Counted from the stretch's first letter, positions 19,174 to 27,542 are shown. The stretch: 37,615 bases of DNA from Bacillus haikouensis (GCF_013179555.1 NZ_JABMCR010000007.1:1-37615), one strand, 5' to 3'. The notes: a model not told the origin generated them from the sequence alone. A program made the numbers and translations.

Positions 19174-19195
19174 CCATTTACTAAACTTGCTGTGA

Positions 19196-20344
19196 CTACC
19201 ACTCTGCGATTGAGCCGTCTTTGTGGCGCCAGATCGGGTTGTGCCAGTCGACGTCGTTTTCTGCGATCTTGCGTACGTGTTCTTCGTTGATGTCGATTCC
19301 GAGTCCGGGTCCCTGAGGGATTTTTACGTAGCCGTCCTCATATTTAAATACTTCTTTGTCCGTGATGTAATCCAGAAGGTCGCTGCCGACGTTGTAATGG
19401 ATGCCGAGGCTTTGTTCCTGGATGAAAGCGTTATGGGATGTCGCATCCACTTGGAGGCAGGCTGCAAGTGCAATCGGGCCGAGTGGGCAGTGTGGAGCGA
19501 CTGCTACATCGAAAGCTTCTGCCATTGAGATGATTTTTTTGCACTCTGTTATCCCGCCTGCGTGAGAGAGATCAGGTTGAATGATATCGACATATCCATC
19601 CGTCAACAATGGTTTGAACTGCCATCTGGAGAACATTCTTTCTCCGGTTGCGATTGGCGTGGAGGTGTGATTGGCAATCTCTCTAAGTGCTTCATTATTT
19701 TCAGGCAGTACCGGCTCTTCGATGAACATCGGGCGGAAAGTTTCCAGCTCTTTTGCCAATGTTTTAGCCATCGGTTTGTGGACGCGGCCGTGGAAGTCGA
19801 TTCCGATTCCGACATATGGGCCGACTGCTTCGCGGACAGCTGCCACGCGTTCCAATACCTGATCGATTTTTTCGTGCGAATCCACATATTGAAGCTCTTC
19901 CGTACCGTTCATCTTAACAGCGGTGAAGCCGGTGTCAACAACTTCCTTTGCAGCAGTACCGACGTCGCTTGGGCGGTCGCCGCCGATCCAGGAGTAGACC
20001 TTGATGGAATCGCGGCATTTCCCGCCGAGCAGCTGATGGACAGGGGCGTTGAAGAATTTCCCTTTAATATCCCATAATGCCTGATCAATTCCTGCGATGG
20101 CACTCATTAAGATCGGCCCGCCGCGGTAGAACCCGGAGCGGTACATCATGTTCCAGTGATCTTCGATATGCGCAGGGTCTTTCCCGATTAAATTCTCCAT
20201 TAGTTCATGTACAGCGGCACGTACCGTTTCGGCTCTGCCTTCTATGACGGGTTCTCCCCAGCCGGTGATGCCTTCGTCCGTTTCAATTTTTAAAAACAGC
20301 CATCTTGGTGCTACCTTAAAGAGCTCGTAACCTGTAATCTTCAC
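19196..20344 (-). CDS. dgoD: D-galactonate dehydratase
   Basis: A 382-residue enolase-superfamily enzyme of the mandelate racemase group, the length of DgoD. The Mg ligands are Asp in GIDFHGR, Glu in FIEEPVLP and Glu in [11 protein letters not shown]; the HxD-type catalytic His is in [12 protein letters not shown]. The family motifs [24 protein letters not shown] and [10 protein letters not shown] are intact. It dehydrates D-galactonate to 2-keto-3-deoxygalactonate. It is the last gene of the operon iclR-kdgK-kdgA-dgoD, which supplies the next two steps. Specificity for galactonate over gluconate comes from the close match to DgoD, so it is likely but not proven. Confidence 0.9.
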   Translation of the reverse strand: MKITGYELFKVAPRWLFLKIETDEGITGWGEPVIEGRAETVRAAVHELMENLIGKDPAHIEDHWNMMYRSGFYRGGPILMSAIAGIDQALWDIKGKFFNAPVHQLLGGKCRDSIKVYSWIGGDRPSDVGTAAKEVVDTGFTAVKMNGTEELQYVDSHEKIDQVLERVAAVREAVGPYVGIGIDFHGRVHKPMAKTLAKELETFRPMFIEEPVLPENNEALREIANHTSTPIATGERMFSRWQFKPLLTDGYVDIIQPDLSHAGGITECKKIISMAEAFDVAVAPHCPLGPIALAACLQVDATSHNAFIQEQSLGIHYNVGSDLLDYITDKEVFKYEDGYVKIPQGPGLGIDINEEHVRKIAENDVDWHNPIWRHKDGSIAEW

Positions 20345-20362
20345 AATGATAACCTCCTCGAA

Positions 20363-21007
20363 TTATTGAACCGATTCTACTTTAGCTTTAAATTGACGTG
20401 CCGTCTGGGTGAGTTTCTCTAGATAGGCTTCCGTCACACTTTCTTTGGAATTCACGAGTGAACTGCCGAGTCCTACACCTGCTGCTCCTTTTGCGATATA
20501 CTCAGCAATGTTATTCAGGTCGATTCCCCCAGTAGGCAATAATGGGATCTGCGGAAGAGGACCGTGAATGTCCTTAACGTAATCAGGGCCGAGAGAAGAA
20601 GCAGGGAAGACCTTGATGATGTCACCGCCTTCTTCATATGCCTTCAGGATTTCGGTTGGCGTGAAGGCACCGGGAATACTGACTGCCCCGTATCGCTTCG
20701 TCATCTTGATCGTATCAATATGGAGCGAAGGGGAGAGGATGAACTGAGCGCCTGCCAGCAATGCTGAGCGGGCGGATTCCGGATCGAGAACCGTTCCCGC
20801 TCCTACTACCAGGTCATCTGCCATTTCTGAACGTACCTTCTCGATCGAGGTAAGTGCACCGGGAGAATTAAGTGTGATCTCAATCGCCCGGACCCCTCCT
20901 CTGTATAGGGCTTTTGAAATGGCCAGGGCATCTCCGGGTTCGGATCCGCGTATGATTGCAATCATCTTTTCCTGTTTGATCGTTGAAAGAACATCCATTA
21001 TCGTCAC
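20363..21007 (-). CDS. KDPG/KDPGal aldolase
   Basis: A 214-residue class I aldolase of the Eda/DgoA family. Catalytic Glu is in RAIEITLNSPGA, and the Schiff-base Lys is in IIKVFPASSLGPDYVK. VVGAGTVLDPESARSALLAGAQFILSPS and LLPTGGIDLNN line the TIM barrel. It splits 2-keto-3-deoxy-6-phosphogalactonate (or gluconate) into pyruvate and glyceraldehyde 3-phosphate. It is 18 bp from dgoD and 6 bp from the kinase gene, clearly one operon. The neighbours suggest the galactonate branch, although such aldolases often take both sugars. Confidence 0.9.
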   Translation of the reverse strand: MTIMDVLSTIKQEKMIAIIRGSEPGDALAISKALYRGGVRAIEITLNSPGALTSIEKVRSEMADDLVVGAGTVLDPESARSALLAGAQFILSPSLHIDTIKMTKRYGAVSIPGAFTPTEILKAYEEGGDIIKVFPASSLGPDYVKDIHGPLPQIPLLPTGGIDLNNIAEYIAKGAAGVGLGSSLVNSKESVTEAYLEKLTQTARQFKAKVESVQ

Positions 21008-21013
21008 TTCTCC

Positions 21014-21967
21014 TTATCGTGAAATATCTTCTTTTTCAACACTGCTCATGAACTGTTCCAACCGCTTTTTATCCGGAAGGCCTTCATAGTCGCCTTTAAC
21101 CGTCACAGTCAGGGCTCCCATTGCACAAGCTCGTTTCACTGAGTCATCTATACTCTCTTTATCCAGTAACCCTGATAGCAGACCGGCTGCAAAACTGTCT
21201 CCGGCCCCGACAGGATCAATCATGTTCCCGACTTCAAACCCTTTGACGGAGCCGCTGGTGTGTTCTTGTGCGTAATATGCTCCTTCTTCCCCAGTCTTTA
21301 CAACAACAAGTGACGCGCCAAGCTGTAAAAAGGACTCGGCCATTTTCTCCGGCTCATTTGTTCCAAATAAGAATTGCCCTTCACTTATGCCCGGGAGGAC
21401 GATTTCAGATTGGCCGGCGATTTCCAAAAGGGTCTGCCTGGCGGTTTCCTCATCCCATAGTTTCTTCCGGAGATTGGGATCAAAGACAATCTTGACGCCA
21501 TGCTTTTTAGCGAATTTTATACTCTGAAAGATCGTTTCTTTGGCAGACGGACTCAGTGCAGGGGTAATCCCGGTGATGAGAAGATACGTTGCTTTCCCGA
21601 TATAGTTTTCCTGTATGTCACCGGGCTTGAGTGTGCTTGCCGCTGAGTTTTCACGGTAATACTGGATCCTGACTTCGCCTTCCCGAATGATTTCCTTGAA
21701 GAAGGTACCGGTCCGGAATTGAGGATCTAATTGAACTTGGCTTGTATCGACGCCTTCTCCGCGGATAGACATCATAATTCTGCGGCCGAATTCATCTTCT
21801 CCAAGCTTGCTGATCCAGCCGGTTGTATGCCCAAGTCGGGACAGCCCGATTAATGTATTGGTTTCGGCTCCGGCGATTTTGGCATTGAACGATTCAGCAT
21901 GTCTCATCAACCCCTGGGATTGAGGGGTAAACTGAATCATCGTTTCACCGATAGCGACGACATCCAT
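21014..21967 (-). CDS. 2-keto-3-deoxygluconate/galactonate kinase (PfkB family)
   Basis: A 317-residue ribokinase-fold sugar kinase. The N-terminal lid motif AGAETNTLIGLSRLGH (about 35-50) and the C-terminal PfkB motif DPVGAGDSFAAGLLSG with the catalytic Asp of GAGDSF are intact. It phosphorylates 2-keto-3-deoxy-galactonate (or gluconate) with ATP. The start at 21967 is chosen for AAGGAGGAGAT 4 bases upstream. The iclR stop codon sits at the same place (21969), so the two genes are tightly coupled. Product and substrate follow from its place between dehydratase and aldolase. Confidence 0.88.
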   Translation of the reverse strand: MDVVAIGETMIQFTPQSQGLMRHAESFNAKIAGAETNTLIGLSRLGHTTGWISKLGEDEFGRRIMMSIRGEGVDTSQVQLDPQFRTGTFFKEIIREGEVRIQYYRENSAASTLKPGDIQENYIGKATYLLITGITPALSPSAKETIFQSIKFAKKHGVKIVFDPNLRKKLWDEETARQTLLEIAGQSEIVLPGISEGQFLFGTNEPEKMAESFLQLGASLVVVKTGEEGAYYAQEHTSGSVKGFEVGNMIDPVGAGDSFAAGLLSGLLDKESIDDSVKRACAMGALTVTVKGDYEGLPDKKRLEQFMSSVEKEDISR

Positions 21968-21968
21968 G

Positions 21969-22739
21969 TCATCTCCTCCTTGCTTCATTGTGTTGTGTGT
22001 AGCCGATATTCGTTGAAATCTTGCTGGCGGTTTCCGTTAAAGATTGGATGATTGCAGTTTTCCTTGAAAGCATCCTTTCCTTTGGTCCGGCGACACTGAT
22101 TGCAGCAGCAAGCTCTCCTCCTGCACCATAGACCGGCGCTGCCAAGCAATAAAGTCCTTCTTCATTCTCCTCGTCATCAATGCTGTAGCCCTGCCGTTCA
22201 AATGCTTCCAATTGCGCTTCCAACTCTTGTCGGTCCGTGATGGTCTTATCGGTTATCGGAACCAATTCTGTCCCATCGATGATTTGTTCACGGATACGGG
22301 GAGGCATGAATGCCAGAAAGGCTTTGCCTAGCCCTGTACAGTATAAAGGTTTCCTGAAACCAGGCTGTGCAGTCGTCCGGATGGACCGGTTATTATCAAT
22401 CTTGGCTATATAATAAAGTTCTTCTTCTGCAAGTACAGCCATAAAAACCGTTTCCTGTACATTTTCCATCAGTGTTGTTAAATAGGGTGTGCCCACCACT
22501 GACAGGTCAAACGAATCCATGGCACTTCTGCCAATATGGATCAGTTTCGCGCCAAGTTTATACTTTTTCCCGTTGTCCTGTGAAAGGTACCCTTCACTTT
22601 CAAGTGTCTTAATGACGTTGAAAGTACTGCTTTGAGGTGCAGACAGAAGGTGGCTGATTTCTTTAACTGTCAGTCCATTGGGATAGGCAGCCAGCAGTTC
22701 AAAAATGTCGAGAACTCTTTTTGCTGATTTAACAGACAT
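21969..22739 (-). CDS. IclR family transcriptional regulator
   Basis: A 256-residue regulator. The N-terminal winged helix (about 1-65) has AKRVLDIFELLAAYPNGLTVKEISHLLSAPQSSTFNVIKTLESEGYL; the C-terminal effector domain (about 80-250) has GKAFLAFMPP, YSIDDEENEEGLYCLAAPVYGAGGELAAAISVAGP, typical of IclR. It is first in the operon with kdgK-kdgA-dgoD and divergent from gntP. Paired 18-bp palindromes at both promoters are its likely binding sites, with a sugar acid or its 2-keto-3-deoxy derivative as the probable effector. Control over both directions is an inference from position. Confidence 0.9.
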   Translation of the reverse strand: MSVKSAKRVLDIFELLAAYPNGLTVKEISHLLSAPQSSTFNVIKTLESEGYLSQDNGKKYKLGAKLIHIGRSAMDSFDLSVVGTPYLTTLMENVQETVFMAVLAEEELYYIAKIDNNRSIRTTAQPGFRKPLYCTGLGKAFLAFMPPRIREQIIDGTELVPITDKTITDRQELEAQLEAFERQGYSIDDEENEEGLYCLAAPVYGAGGELAAAISVAGPKERMLSRKTAIIQSLTETASKISTNIGYTQHNEARRR

Positions 22740-22750
22740 ATCTTCACCTA

Positions 22751-22787
22751 AAATCCTATATGAGATTTTAAATCACAAATGCGATTT
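22751..22787. promoter_or_regulatory. paired palindromes, candidate IclR operators, iclR side
   Basis: AAATCCTATATGAGATTT (22751-22768) and AAATCACAAATGCGATTT (22770-22787) lie 19 bp apart start to start. Both fit AAATC-N8-GATTT with imperfect CATATG-like centres. They are 11 bp upstream of the iclR start. Confidence 0.65.
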
Positions 22788-22807
22788 GATAATTGAACCC
22801 TATCATT

Positions 22808-22820
22808 TGAAAGCGTTTCA
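22808..22820. promoter_or_regulatory. cre-like 13-bp site, iclR side
   Basis: TGAAAGCGTTTCA resembles the CcpA cre site but is one base short of the usual 14-bp cre core. A matching site occurs at 23022-23034. Confidence 0.4.
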
Positions 22821-23021
22821 GTCAACTATATTTGTTTTTTAAAATGATTTTATTAAAACTTTTCGTATCAATCCCGATGATTAGTTATATTGTGTCCACG
22901 TGCTGTTTTCGAACTCAAAAGGAATACGAAACATGCTTCTTACCCTAGTTCTGGTATAATTTTGTATGTAATCAAAAAAAGTATACGAATAGCACATGAT
23001 TAAAATAATTAAATTTTGTAT

Positions 23022-23034
23022 TGAAGCGCTTTCA
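23022..23034. promoter_or_regulatory. cre-like 13-bp site, gntP side
   Basis: TGAAGCGCTTTCA is, on the other strand, TGAAAGCGCTTCA, almost identical to the site at 22808. Together they bracket the divergent promoters. Catabolite repression by CcpA is plausible. Confidence 0.4.
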
Positions 23035-23059
23035 GTGTTGTGTTACCATATGGTCAAAT

Positions 23060-23096
23060 CAATCACATATATGAATATAAATCCCATATGTGATTT
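23060..23096. promoter_or_regulatory. paired candidate IclR operators, gntP side
   Basis: AAATCCCATATGTGATTT (23079-23096) is a near-perfect palindrome, and a degenerate copy beginning CAATCACATAT (23060-23078) lies 19 bp before it, the same spacing as on the iclR side. The site ends 5 bp before the gntP ribosome site, so repression is the likely mode. Confidence 0.65.
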
Positions 23097-23114
23097 TATA
23101 AAGGAGGAAAATGT

Positions 23115-24461
23115 ATGAGTGGAGGCATGTTGATACTGATCGCTGCATTAGGTGTGGCATTATTGCTGTTCCTTGTCATGAGAACGAAGCTTCAAGCGTT
23201 TCTGGCTTTGATCTTGGTCAGTTATATCATTGGTTTGGTGGCAGGATTAAGTCCTGCAGAGGTGTTGAAAGCCGTACAGGACGGGATGGGAGGCACTGTC
23301 GCAGAGATTGCCGTCATTATCGGGATCGGTGCCATGTTCGGTGAAATTTTGAAAGTATCTGGTGGTGCAGAACGGCTTGCCCTCACCTTAATGAAGAAAT
23401 TTGGAGAAAAAAGAGTCAATTGGGCATTAATGCTGACAGGTTTCATTATTTCCATACCTGTATTTCTTGATGTAGCATTTGTTATTCTCGTTCCTATTCT
23501 ATACAGCTTGGCCCGAAAGACAAAGAAATCACTGCTATACTACGGGATTCCACTCCTCGCCGGTCTTGCTGTCACTCACAGCTTTGTACCGCCGACACCA
23601 GGACCGATTGCGGTATCGTCCCTATTGGGAGCGAACATCGGATGGGTGATTCTGTTTGGTCTGATGTGTGGTATTCCAGCAGCAATCCTTGCCGGTCCTG
23701 TATTTGGAACGTATATCTCAAAGAAAATCCACGTAAAGGTTCCTGAAAATATGATTCCTGAAGTAGAAGAAGATCCGAATGTGAAAGAACTTCCAAGCTT
23801 CGGTATGATTGCAACATTAGTCGGGCTCCCGCTTTTACTGATTCTCCTTAACACGGTTCTTAGTGCAACATTGGCAGAAGGAAATAATCTGAGAGCAACA
23901 ATGGCATTCATTGGTGACCCTGGCGTTGCCCTGACAATCACTGCACTTCTCACATTTTATCTGTTAGGAACAAGAAGAGGATATACGAAAGAAGAAATCC
24001 AAACGATTGCAACGAAATCACTTGAACCTGCAGGTATCATCATCTTGATTACGGGTGCTGGTGGCGTGTTCGGACAAGTACTGGTAGAAACAGGCGTCGG
24101 GGATGTACTGGCCGAAACCATGTCTAACCTGAATGTTCCGATCATCGTGTTCGCATTCGTCGTAGCTTCAGCCGTACGTATCGCACAGGGTTCTGCAACA
24201 GTCGCGATGATCACAACAGCGAGTTTGATCTCGCCAATCATCGATTCACTCGGAATCGGCGGTCCTATGCTTGCACTTCTCGTCATTACGATTGCATCCG
24301 GTGCAACCATCGCTTCTCACGTGAACGACTCCGGATTCTGGATGGTCAATCGTTTCTTCGGACTTACCGAGAAAGAAACACTCAAATCCTGGACGGTCAT
24401 GGAAACCATCATCGCCTTGGTCGGTTTCGGTGTTTCACTGTTGATCAGTCTTTTTATATAA
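23115..24461 (+). CDS. GntP family gluconate/galactonate:H+ permease
   Basis: A 448-residue integral membrane transporter with about 12-13 hydrophobic helices. Family motifs include GLVAGLSPAEVLKAVQDGMGGTVAEIAVIIGIGAMFGEILKVSGGAERLA near the N-terminus, HSFVPPTPGPIAVSSLLGANIG in the middle, and AVRIAQGSATVAMITTASLISPI with SGATIASHVNDSGFWMV near the end. These match GntP permeases that import sugar acids with protons. The start at 23115 has AAGGAGG 7 bases upstream; ATG 23111 is out of frame. It is divergent from the catabolic operon, with operators between, so the likely substrate is D-galactonate (or D-gluconate). Confidence 0.92.
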   Translation: MSGGMLILIAALGVALLLFLVMRTKLQAFLALILVSYIIGLVAGLSPAEVLKAVQDGMGGTVAEIAVIIGIGAMFGEILKVSGGAERLALTLMKKFGEKRVNWALMLTGFIISIPVFLDVAFVILVPILYSLARKTKKSLLYYGIPLLAGLAVTHSFVPPTPGPIAVSSLLGANIGWVILFGLMCGIPAAILAGPVFGTYISKKIHVKVPENMIPEVEEDPNVKELPSFGMIATLVGLPLLLILLNTVLSATLAEGNNLRATMAFIGDPGVALTITALLTFYLLGTRRGYTKEEIQTIATKSLEPAGIIILITGAGGVFGQVLVETGVGDVLAETMSNLNVPIIVFAFVVASAVRIAQGSATVAMITTASLISPIIDSLGIGGPMLALLVITIASGATIASHVNDSGFWMVNRFFGLTEKETLKSWTVMETIIALVGFGVSLLISLFI

Positions 24462-24476
24462 AATACATGATAAAAA

Positions 24477-24509
24477 GCCTGCTGATTGGTTGTTCAGCAG
24501 GCTTTTTTT
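24477..24509 (+). terminator. intrinsic terminator of gntP
   Basis: GCCTGCTGA (24477-24485) and TCAGCAGGC (24494-24502) form a 9-bp perfect stem followed by seven T. Confidence 0.85.
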
Positions 24510-24625
24510 GTATGGTTGAGTAGAGTGATTTGTCTGGTGTTTAAGGGGAATTCTCATACGGGCAGGCTGTTTGGGTCTCGGGGTCGCGCAGCGGGAGCGT
24601 AGTCAGTTCGATTAACAAACGGAAT

Positions 24626-24748
24626 TCGACTATAACAGGATATATTTGATAATAACCGGATTAACTTGATAATTTCACCGTATGATTGATCGTGGAGGCA
24701 GAGTGGACTCCTCTATTTAATAATAAAATCTTCATTTTCGATAATGAA
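24626..24748. repeat. phased GATAAT repeat element E3
   Basis: Cores start at 24628, 24648, 24668, 24688, 24719 and 24740 (GACTAT, GATAAT, GATAAT, GATCGT, AATAAT, GATAAT), with spacings of 20, 20, 20, 31 and 21 bp. The 31-bp interval (GGAGGCAGAGTGGACTCC) aligns with that of E1 and E2. The preceding 24560-24600 is GC-rich. It sits in the 458-bp gap between gntP and the manganese catalase gene. Confidence 0.7.
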
Positions 24749-24868
24749 TTTTTGAATTTTGACCCACGGTAAAGCAAAGTCTTAGCACGTACAAATAGAC
24801 GAGACCAACCTCCACAGTAATTCTAAAAGACCCGCTGCCTCAGAATAAACCGATGAACCGAATAGGCA

Positions 24869-24893
24869 CTTTATTCATACACTGTCTGGGTAA
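24869..24893 (+). promoter_or_regulatory. candidate sigma-B promoter of the manganese catalase
   Basis: CTTTAT (24869-24874), 13 bp, GGGTAA (24888-24893). The -10 fits GGGTAT well, the -35 (GTTTAA) only partly. The B. subtilis manganese catalase YdbD belongs to the sigma-B general stress regulon, which supports the call. Confidence 0.4.
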
Positions 24894-24919
24894 GTAAATA
24901 ACTGATGAGGTGACTGCCC

Positions 24920-25789
24920 TTGTTTTATCATATTAAAGAATTACAGTACGAAGCGAAACCGACAAAGCCCAATCCAGTTAACGCCAAACTGGTACAAGAA
25001 ATCTTAGGCGGCCAATATGGTGAGATTTCCGTCATGATGCAATATTTGTTTCAGGGATTCAACAGCCGCGCTGATAAAAAATACAGAGACTTGTTATTGG
25101 ATATTGGAACGGAGGAAATGGCCCATGTGGAGTTATTGGCCACTTTGATAGCCAACTTATTGGATGGGGCTCCGGCTTCTGTCCAGGAGGAAGGGTACAA
25201 AAGTGACCCTGTGGTCGCAGCGATTATGGGCGGGATGAACCCTCAGCATGCGATTGTCAGCGGACTGGGTGCGATGCCGGTTGACAGTGTCGGGAACCGC
25301 TGGACGGCAGCATACATCGGAGGCAGCGGAAATCTGCTCGCAGATTTTCGGGCGAACTTAACAGCTGAATCACAAGGAAGACTGCAGGCAGTCAGACTGT
25401 ATGAATTGATTGATGATCCTGGAGTGAGGGATACTCTATCCTTCCTCATCGCCAGGGACACAGCCCACCAGAATCAATGGTTGGCAGCCATTGCCGAGCT
25501 TGAGGAAGCGGAGGGGGATGTCGTGGTACCGACCACTTTCCCTAGAGAGCTTGAAAAGCAAGCTGTAGCATATGATTTCTATAACCTGTCGAGAGGTGAG
25601 GCAAGTAAAACCGGCAGATGGGCAAGCGGACCAAGCATGGATGGGAAATCACAATTCCAGTATTTCAGTGAGCCGGGTCCGTTCGCCGGTAAGCCAAAGC
25701 TTGCTCCAGCACCGCCGTATGTTCACGATACACCGAAGTTCACGAAGAATACCTTTCAAAGTTATGGAATGCCGGATCCGATGATGTGA
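24920..25789 (+). CDS. manganese catalase family protein
   Basis: A 289-residue cytoplasmic di-manganese (non-haem) catalase. The ferritin-like bundle shows the metal ligands in QYGEISVMMQYLFQG (Glu) and GTEEMAHVELLATLIANLL (E-x-x-H), and later a second set in TAESQGRLQAVRLYELIDDPGVRDTLSFLIARDTAHQNQW (Glu and His). This agrees with the family pattern of two E/H pairs. It disproportionates hydrogen peroxide. The start is TTG 24920, with GAGGTGA 6 bases upstream; there is no nearer ATG. With katG it gives this stretch two unrelated catalases. Confidence 0.92.
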   Translation: MFYHIKELQYEAKPTKPNPVNAKLVQEILGGQYGEISVMMQYLFQGFNSRADKKYRDLLLDIGTEEMAHVELLATLIANLLDGAPASVQEEGYKSDPVVAAIMGGMNPQHAIVSGLGAMPVDSVGNRWTAAYIGGSGNLLADFRANLTAESQGRLQAVRLYELIDDPGVRDTLSFLIARDTAHQNQWLAAIAELEEAEGDVVVPTTFPRELEKQAVAYDFYNLSRGEASKTGRWASGPSMDGKSQFQYFSEPGPFAGKPKLAPAPPYVHDTPKFTKNTFQSYGMPDPMM

Positions 25790-25830
25790 TTTGTGGGTGT
25801 AAAGTGAATCGGTATGTGTGAGAATGCATG

Positions 25831-25857
25831 AAGCCGGCCGCATGGTGCGGCCGGCTT
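25831..25857. terminator. strong 12-bp hairpin between convergent genes
   Basis: AAGCCGGCCGCA and TGCGGCCGGCTT pair perfectly around TGG. It lies between the catalase and a convergent minus-strand gene. The T-run is missing on both sides, so its terminator strength is uncertain. Confidence 0.55.
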
Positions 25858-25872
25858 AATAATGCCTTATTT

Positions 25873-26046
25873 TCAATCTTTCTTTTTTTTCTTTCTCTTA
25901 TTTCCTTTTTGGCGCTTGTCATTCGCACCTTGGTCATTAAGCAGGGCTTTTAACTGATCCAGACCTGATTGATTCCCATCGGTACCTTTTAGTTGACCCT
26001 CTATTAAATTGAATAGGTCTTTAATGAGTTTATCATTTTCGTTCAA
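25873..26046 (-). CDS. small charged protein, unknown
   Basis: A 57-residue protein when started at TTG 26046, which has AAGGGGG about 9 bases upstream. Upstream ATGs have no such site. Sequence: an amphipathic helix NENDKLIKDLFNLIEGQLKG, then GNQSGLDQLKALLNDQGAND and a lysine-rich tail KRQKGNKRKKKKKD. The basic tail suggests binding to nucleic acid, phospholipid or spore layers, but no family is recognised. The neighbour on the same strand is the small membrane protein. Confidence 0.55.
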   Translation of the reverse strand: MNENDKLIKDLFNLIEGQLKGTDGNQSGLDQLKALLNDQGANDKRQKGNKRKKKKKD

Positions 26047-26151
26047 GCGGGTTCCCCCTTTCATCCTTTCTTGAATGAGTACAGAGTACGGTGAGGAAAT
26101 CACTGCTATGGCGGATATAAGAAACCGTACTCTATGAACTCACTTGATCAA

Positions 26152-26328
26152 CTAGAACAACTCACCAATGACCAGGATCAATAACAGAGCGATACCAATG
26201 ATCAATGCTGCGATTGGAGCAATCCCTAAAGTAACCAGGAACGCCACGACAAGTAATACAAGCAGCAAGCTGAAGAAATCAAATCCTCCATTATTTGTCT
26301 GAGCTTGTCCAGGAACTGTTGCACCCAT
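26152..26328 (-). CDS. 58-residue membrane protein, unknown
   Basis: A clear short gene below usual size cut-offs. On the minus strand it starts ATG at 26328, with AGGTGAT about 5 bases before, and ends TAG at 26152. The product begins MGATVPGQAQTNNGGFDFFS and continues as two hydrophobic helices (about 20-35 and 38-55) with a turn at GIAP, ending GELF. Its composition is like small Bacillus spore-associated or membrane peptides. The TATA-less CATATGATA upstream resembles a sporulation -10. No family can be named. Confidence 0.65.
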   Translation of the reverse strand: MGATVPGQAQTNNGGFDFFSLLLVLLVVAFLVTLGIAPIAALIIGIALLLILVIGELF

Positions 26329-26359
26329 ACCTCATCACCTCCCTTCTTCTGTTTCGGTA

Positions 26360-26387
26360 TATCATATGGCGGTACAAAGGAAATGAT
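26360..26387 (-). promoter_or_regulatory. candidate sporulation sigma promoter
   Basis: On the minus strand CATATGATA fits the -10 pattern of sigma-E/sigma-K (CATANNNTA), with ATCATTT as a partial -35 12 bp upstream; this spacer is slightly short. It is located 32 bp before the 58-residue gene. Confidence 0.3.
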
Positions 26388-26451
26388 TGTTGTTCCTACC
26401 TATTAAAAAATAAAATGTACGCTGATTGATAGGGGAATTGGTAGAATCGGC

Positions 26452-26468
26452 GGGACAGGTATCTTGTT
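26452..26468. repeat. GGGACAGG quasi-palindrome, copy 1
   Basis: GGGACAGGTATCTTGTT matches the sequence at 28442 except for a few bases. It is a short dispersed repeat of a kind seen often between genes in Bacillus. Confidence 0.5.
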
Positions 26469-26594
26469 TTTTTGCAGAGACTGGTTGTCCCCACGGTTTC
26501 CATATAGGGGTGAAATAGTGTGATAATTAAAATAATTAAACATTATAATAGAGTAGAGCATTGGTTGAAATCGACTCTGTTAGGAGGAAAACAT

Positions 26595-27134
26595 ATGAAC
26601 TTTCACTTAAATGAAGGAATCGAAATCTTGGAGAGAACTCCGAAAACCCTTGAATGGTTCCTTACAGGACTGTCGAATGGGTGGCTTGAGTGTGATGAAG
26701 GAGAGGGGACCTGGAATGCGATTCAAGTTGTGGAACACTTAATCGAAGGAGAGAAACACAATTGGATACCGAGGTTGAAAATGATTTTCCATGACGGGGA
26801 AAAGACCGTGTTTCCTCCTTTTGATCGTTTTTCACACCTGGAAGAGGGAGCTTCAAGAAGTCTTGAAGAGAAACTGTTGGAATTTGCTGCACTGAGATCT
26901 TCGAACTTGAATGAATTAAAAGAGTTAGTGGTTAAACACAGGCACTCCCTTGATGCGACGGGCATGCATCCTGCTTTTGGCAAAGTCAGTGCCCGGGAAT
27001 TGGTTTCCACTTGGGTCGTCCATGATTTGACCCATCTTTCTCAGGTTGTCCGGGTCCTATCCAATCGTTACAGGGAAGATGTGGGGCCTTGGAAGGAATA
27101 TTTAGGGATATTGAATCGGGGGGAGCGGGCTTGA
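26595..27134 (+). CDS. DinB family protein
   Basis: A 179-residue DinB/YfiT-like four-helix protein. The start at 26595 is chosen because AGGAGG lies 8 bases upstream; the ORF extends upstream but without a ribosome site. The family features are present: TWNAIQVVEHLIEGEKHNWIPRL with the first metal His, RHSLDATGMHP, and the C-terminal HDLTHLSQVVRVLSNRYR with the His pair. DinB proteins are metal-binding thiol-dependent transferases or hydrolases; the substrate is unknown. It is monocistronic. Confidence 0.85.
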   Translation: MNFHLNEGIEILERTPKTLEWFLTGLSNGWLECDEGEGTWNAIQVVEHLIEGEKHNWIPRLKMIFHDGEKTVFPPFDRFSHLEEGASRSLEEKLLEFAALRSSNLNELKELVVKHRHSLDATGMHPAFGKVSARELVSTWVVHDLTHLSQVVRVLSNRYREDVGPWKEYLGILNRGERA

Positions 27135-27178
27135 AAAGGCGTAATAGTGAAGCAGGTTAAGTTGATAATCTAAAGAAG

Positions 27179-27203
27179 CGTGGGGTTCGTCCCCCGTTTT
27201 TAC
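27179..27203 (+). terminator. terminator of the DinB gene
   Basis: CGTGGGG, loop TTCGT, CCCCCG, then TTTTT. One mispair near the base. Confidence 0.65.
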
Positions 27204-27526
27204 ATTTTTATTCGGTGTATCTTCTATGAAACTTGTAAGCGTTTATGCATACTAAATACTGAATGGTTGTAAAAGAGTTTTTTTGTAGCCGGCAATTCGA
27301 CAATCAATTCGTTTTCGTACCTTTATTTTTGGCAATCTGAAATAGACTTCATGTTAACAGCTTCCCGCATTAAAATTAACAGCCAACAACCACATCCATT
27401 TCATGAAAATTTTACCTGAAATCTATCTTTTCACCTCATTCCTTCTAGTACTTTTAACCCGATGTTTCCCAATGTCTAATTAGCAGGAAATAAGGGGATT
27501 TCTCCGAATTTAACAGGTATACCAAA
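27204..27526. other. intergenic stretch without a recognised element
   Basis: About 320 bp of AT-rich sequence upstream of the protease gene. It holds the protease promoter region by position, but no clear -35/-10 pair, operator or repeat stands out. Confidence 0.4.
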
Positions 27527-27542
27527 TAAAGGAGGATTCCCT

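Noticed and set aside
27234-27248. cre site before the protease gene
   Set aside because: TTGTAAGCGTTTATG lacks the conserved C and final W of cre, and the spacing to a promoter is unknown.
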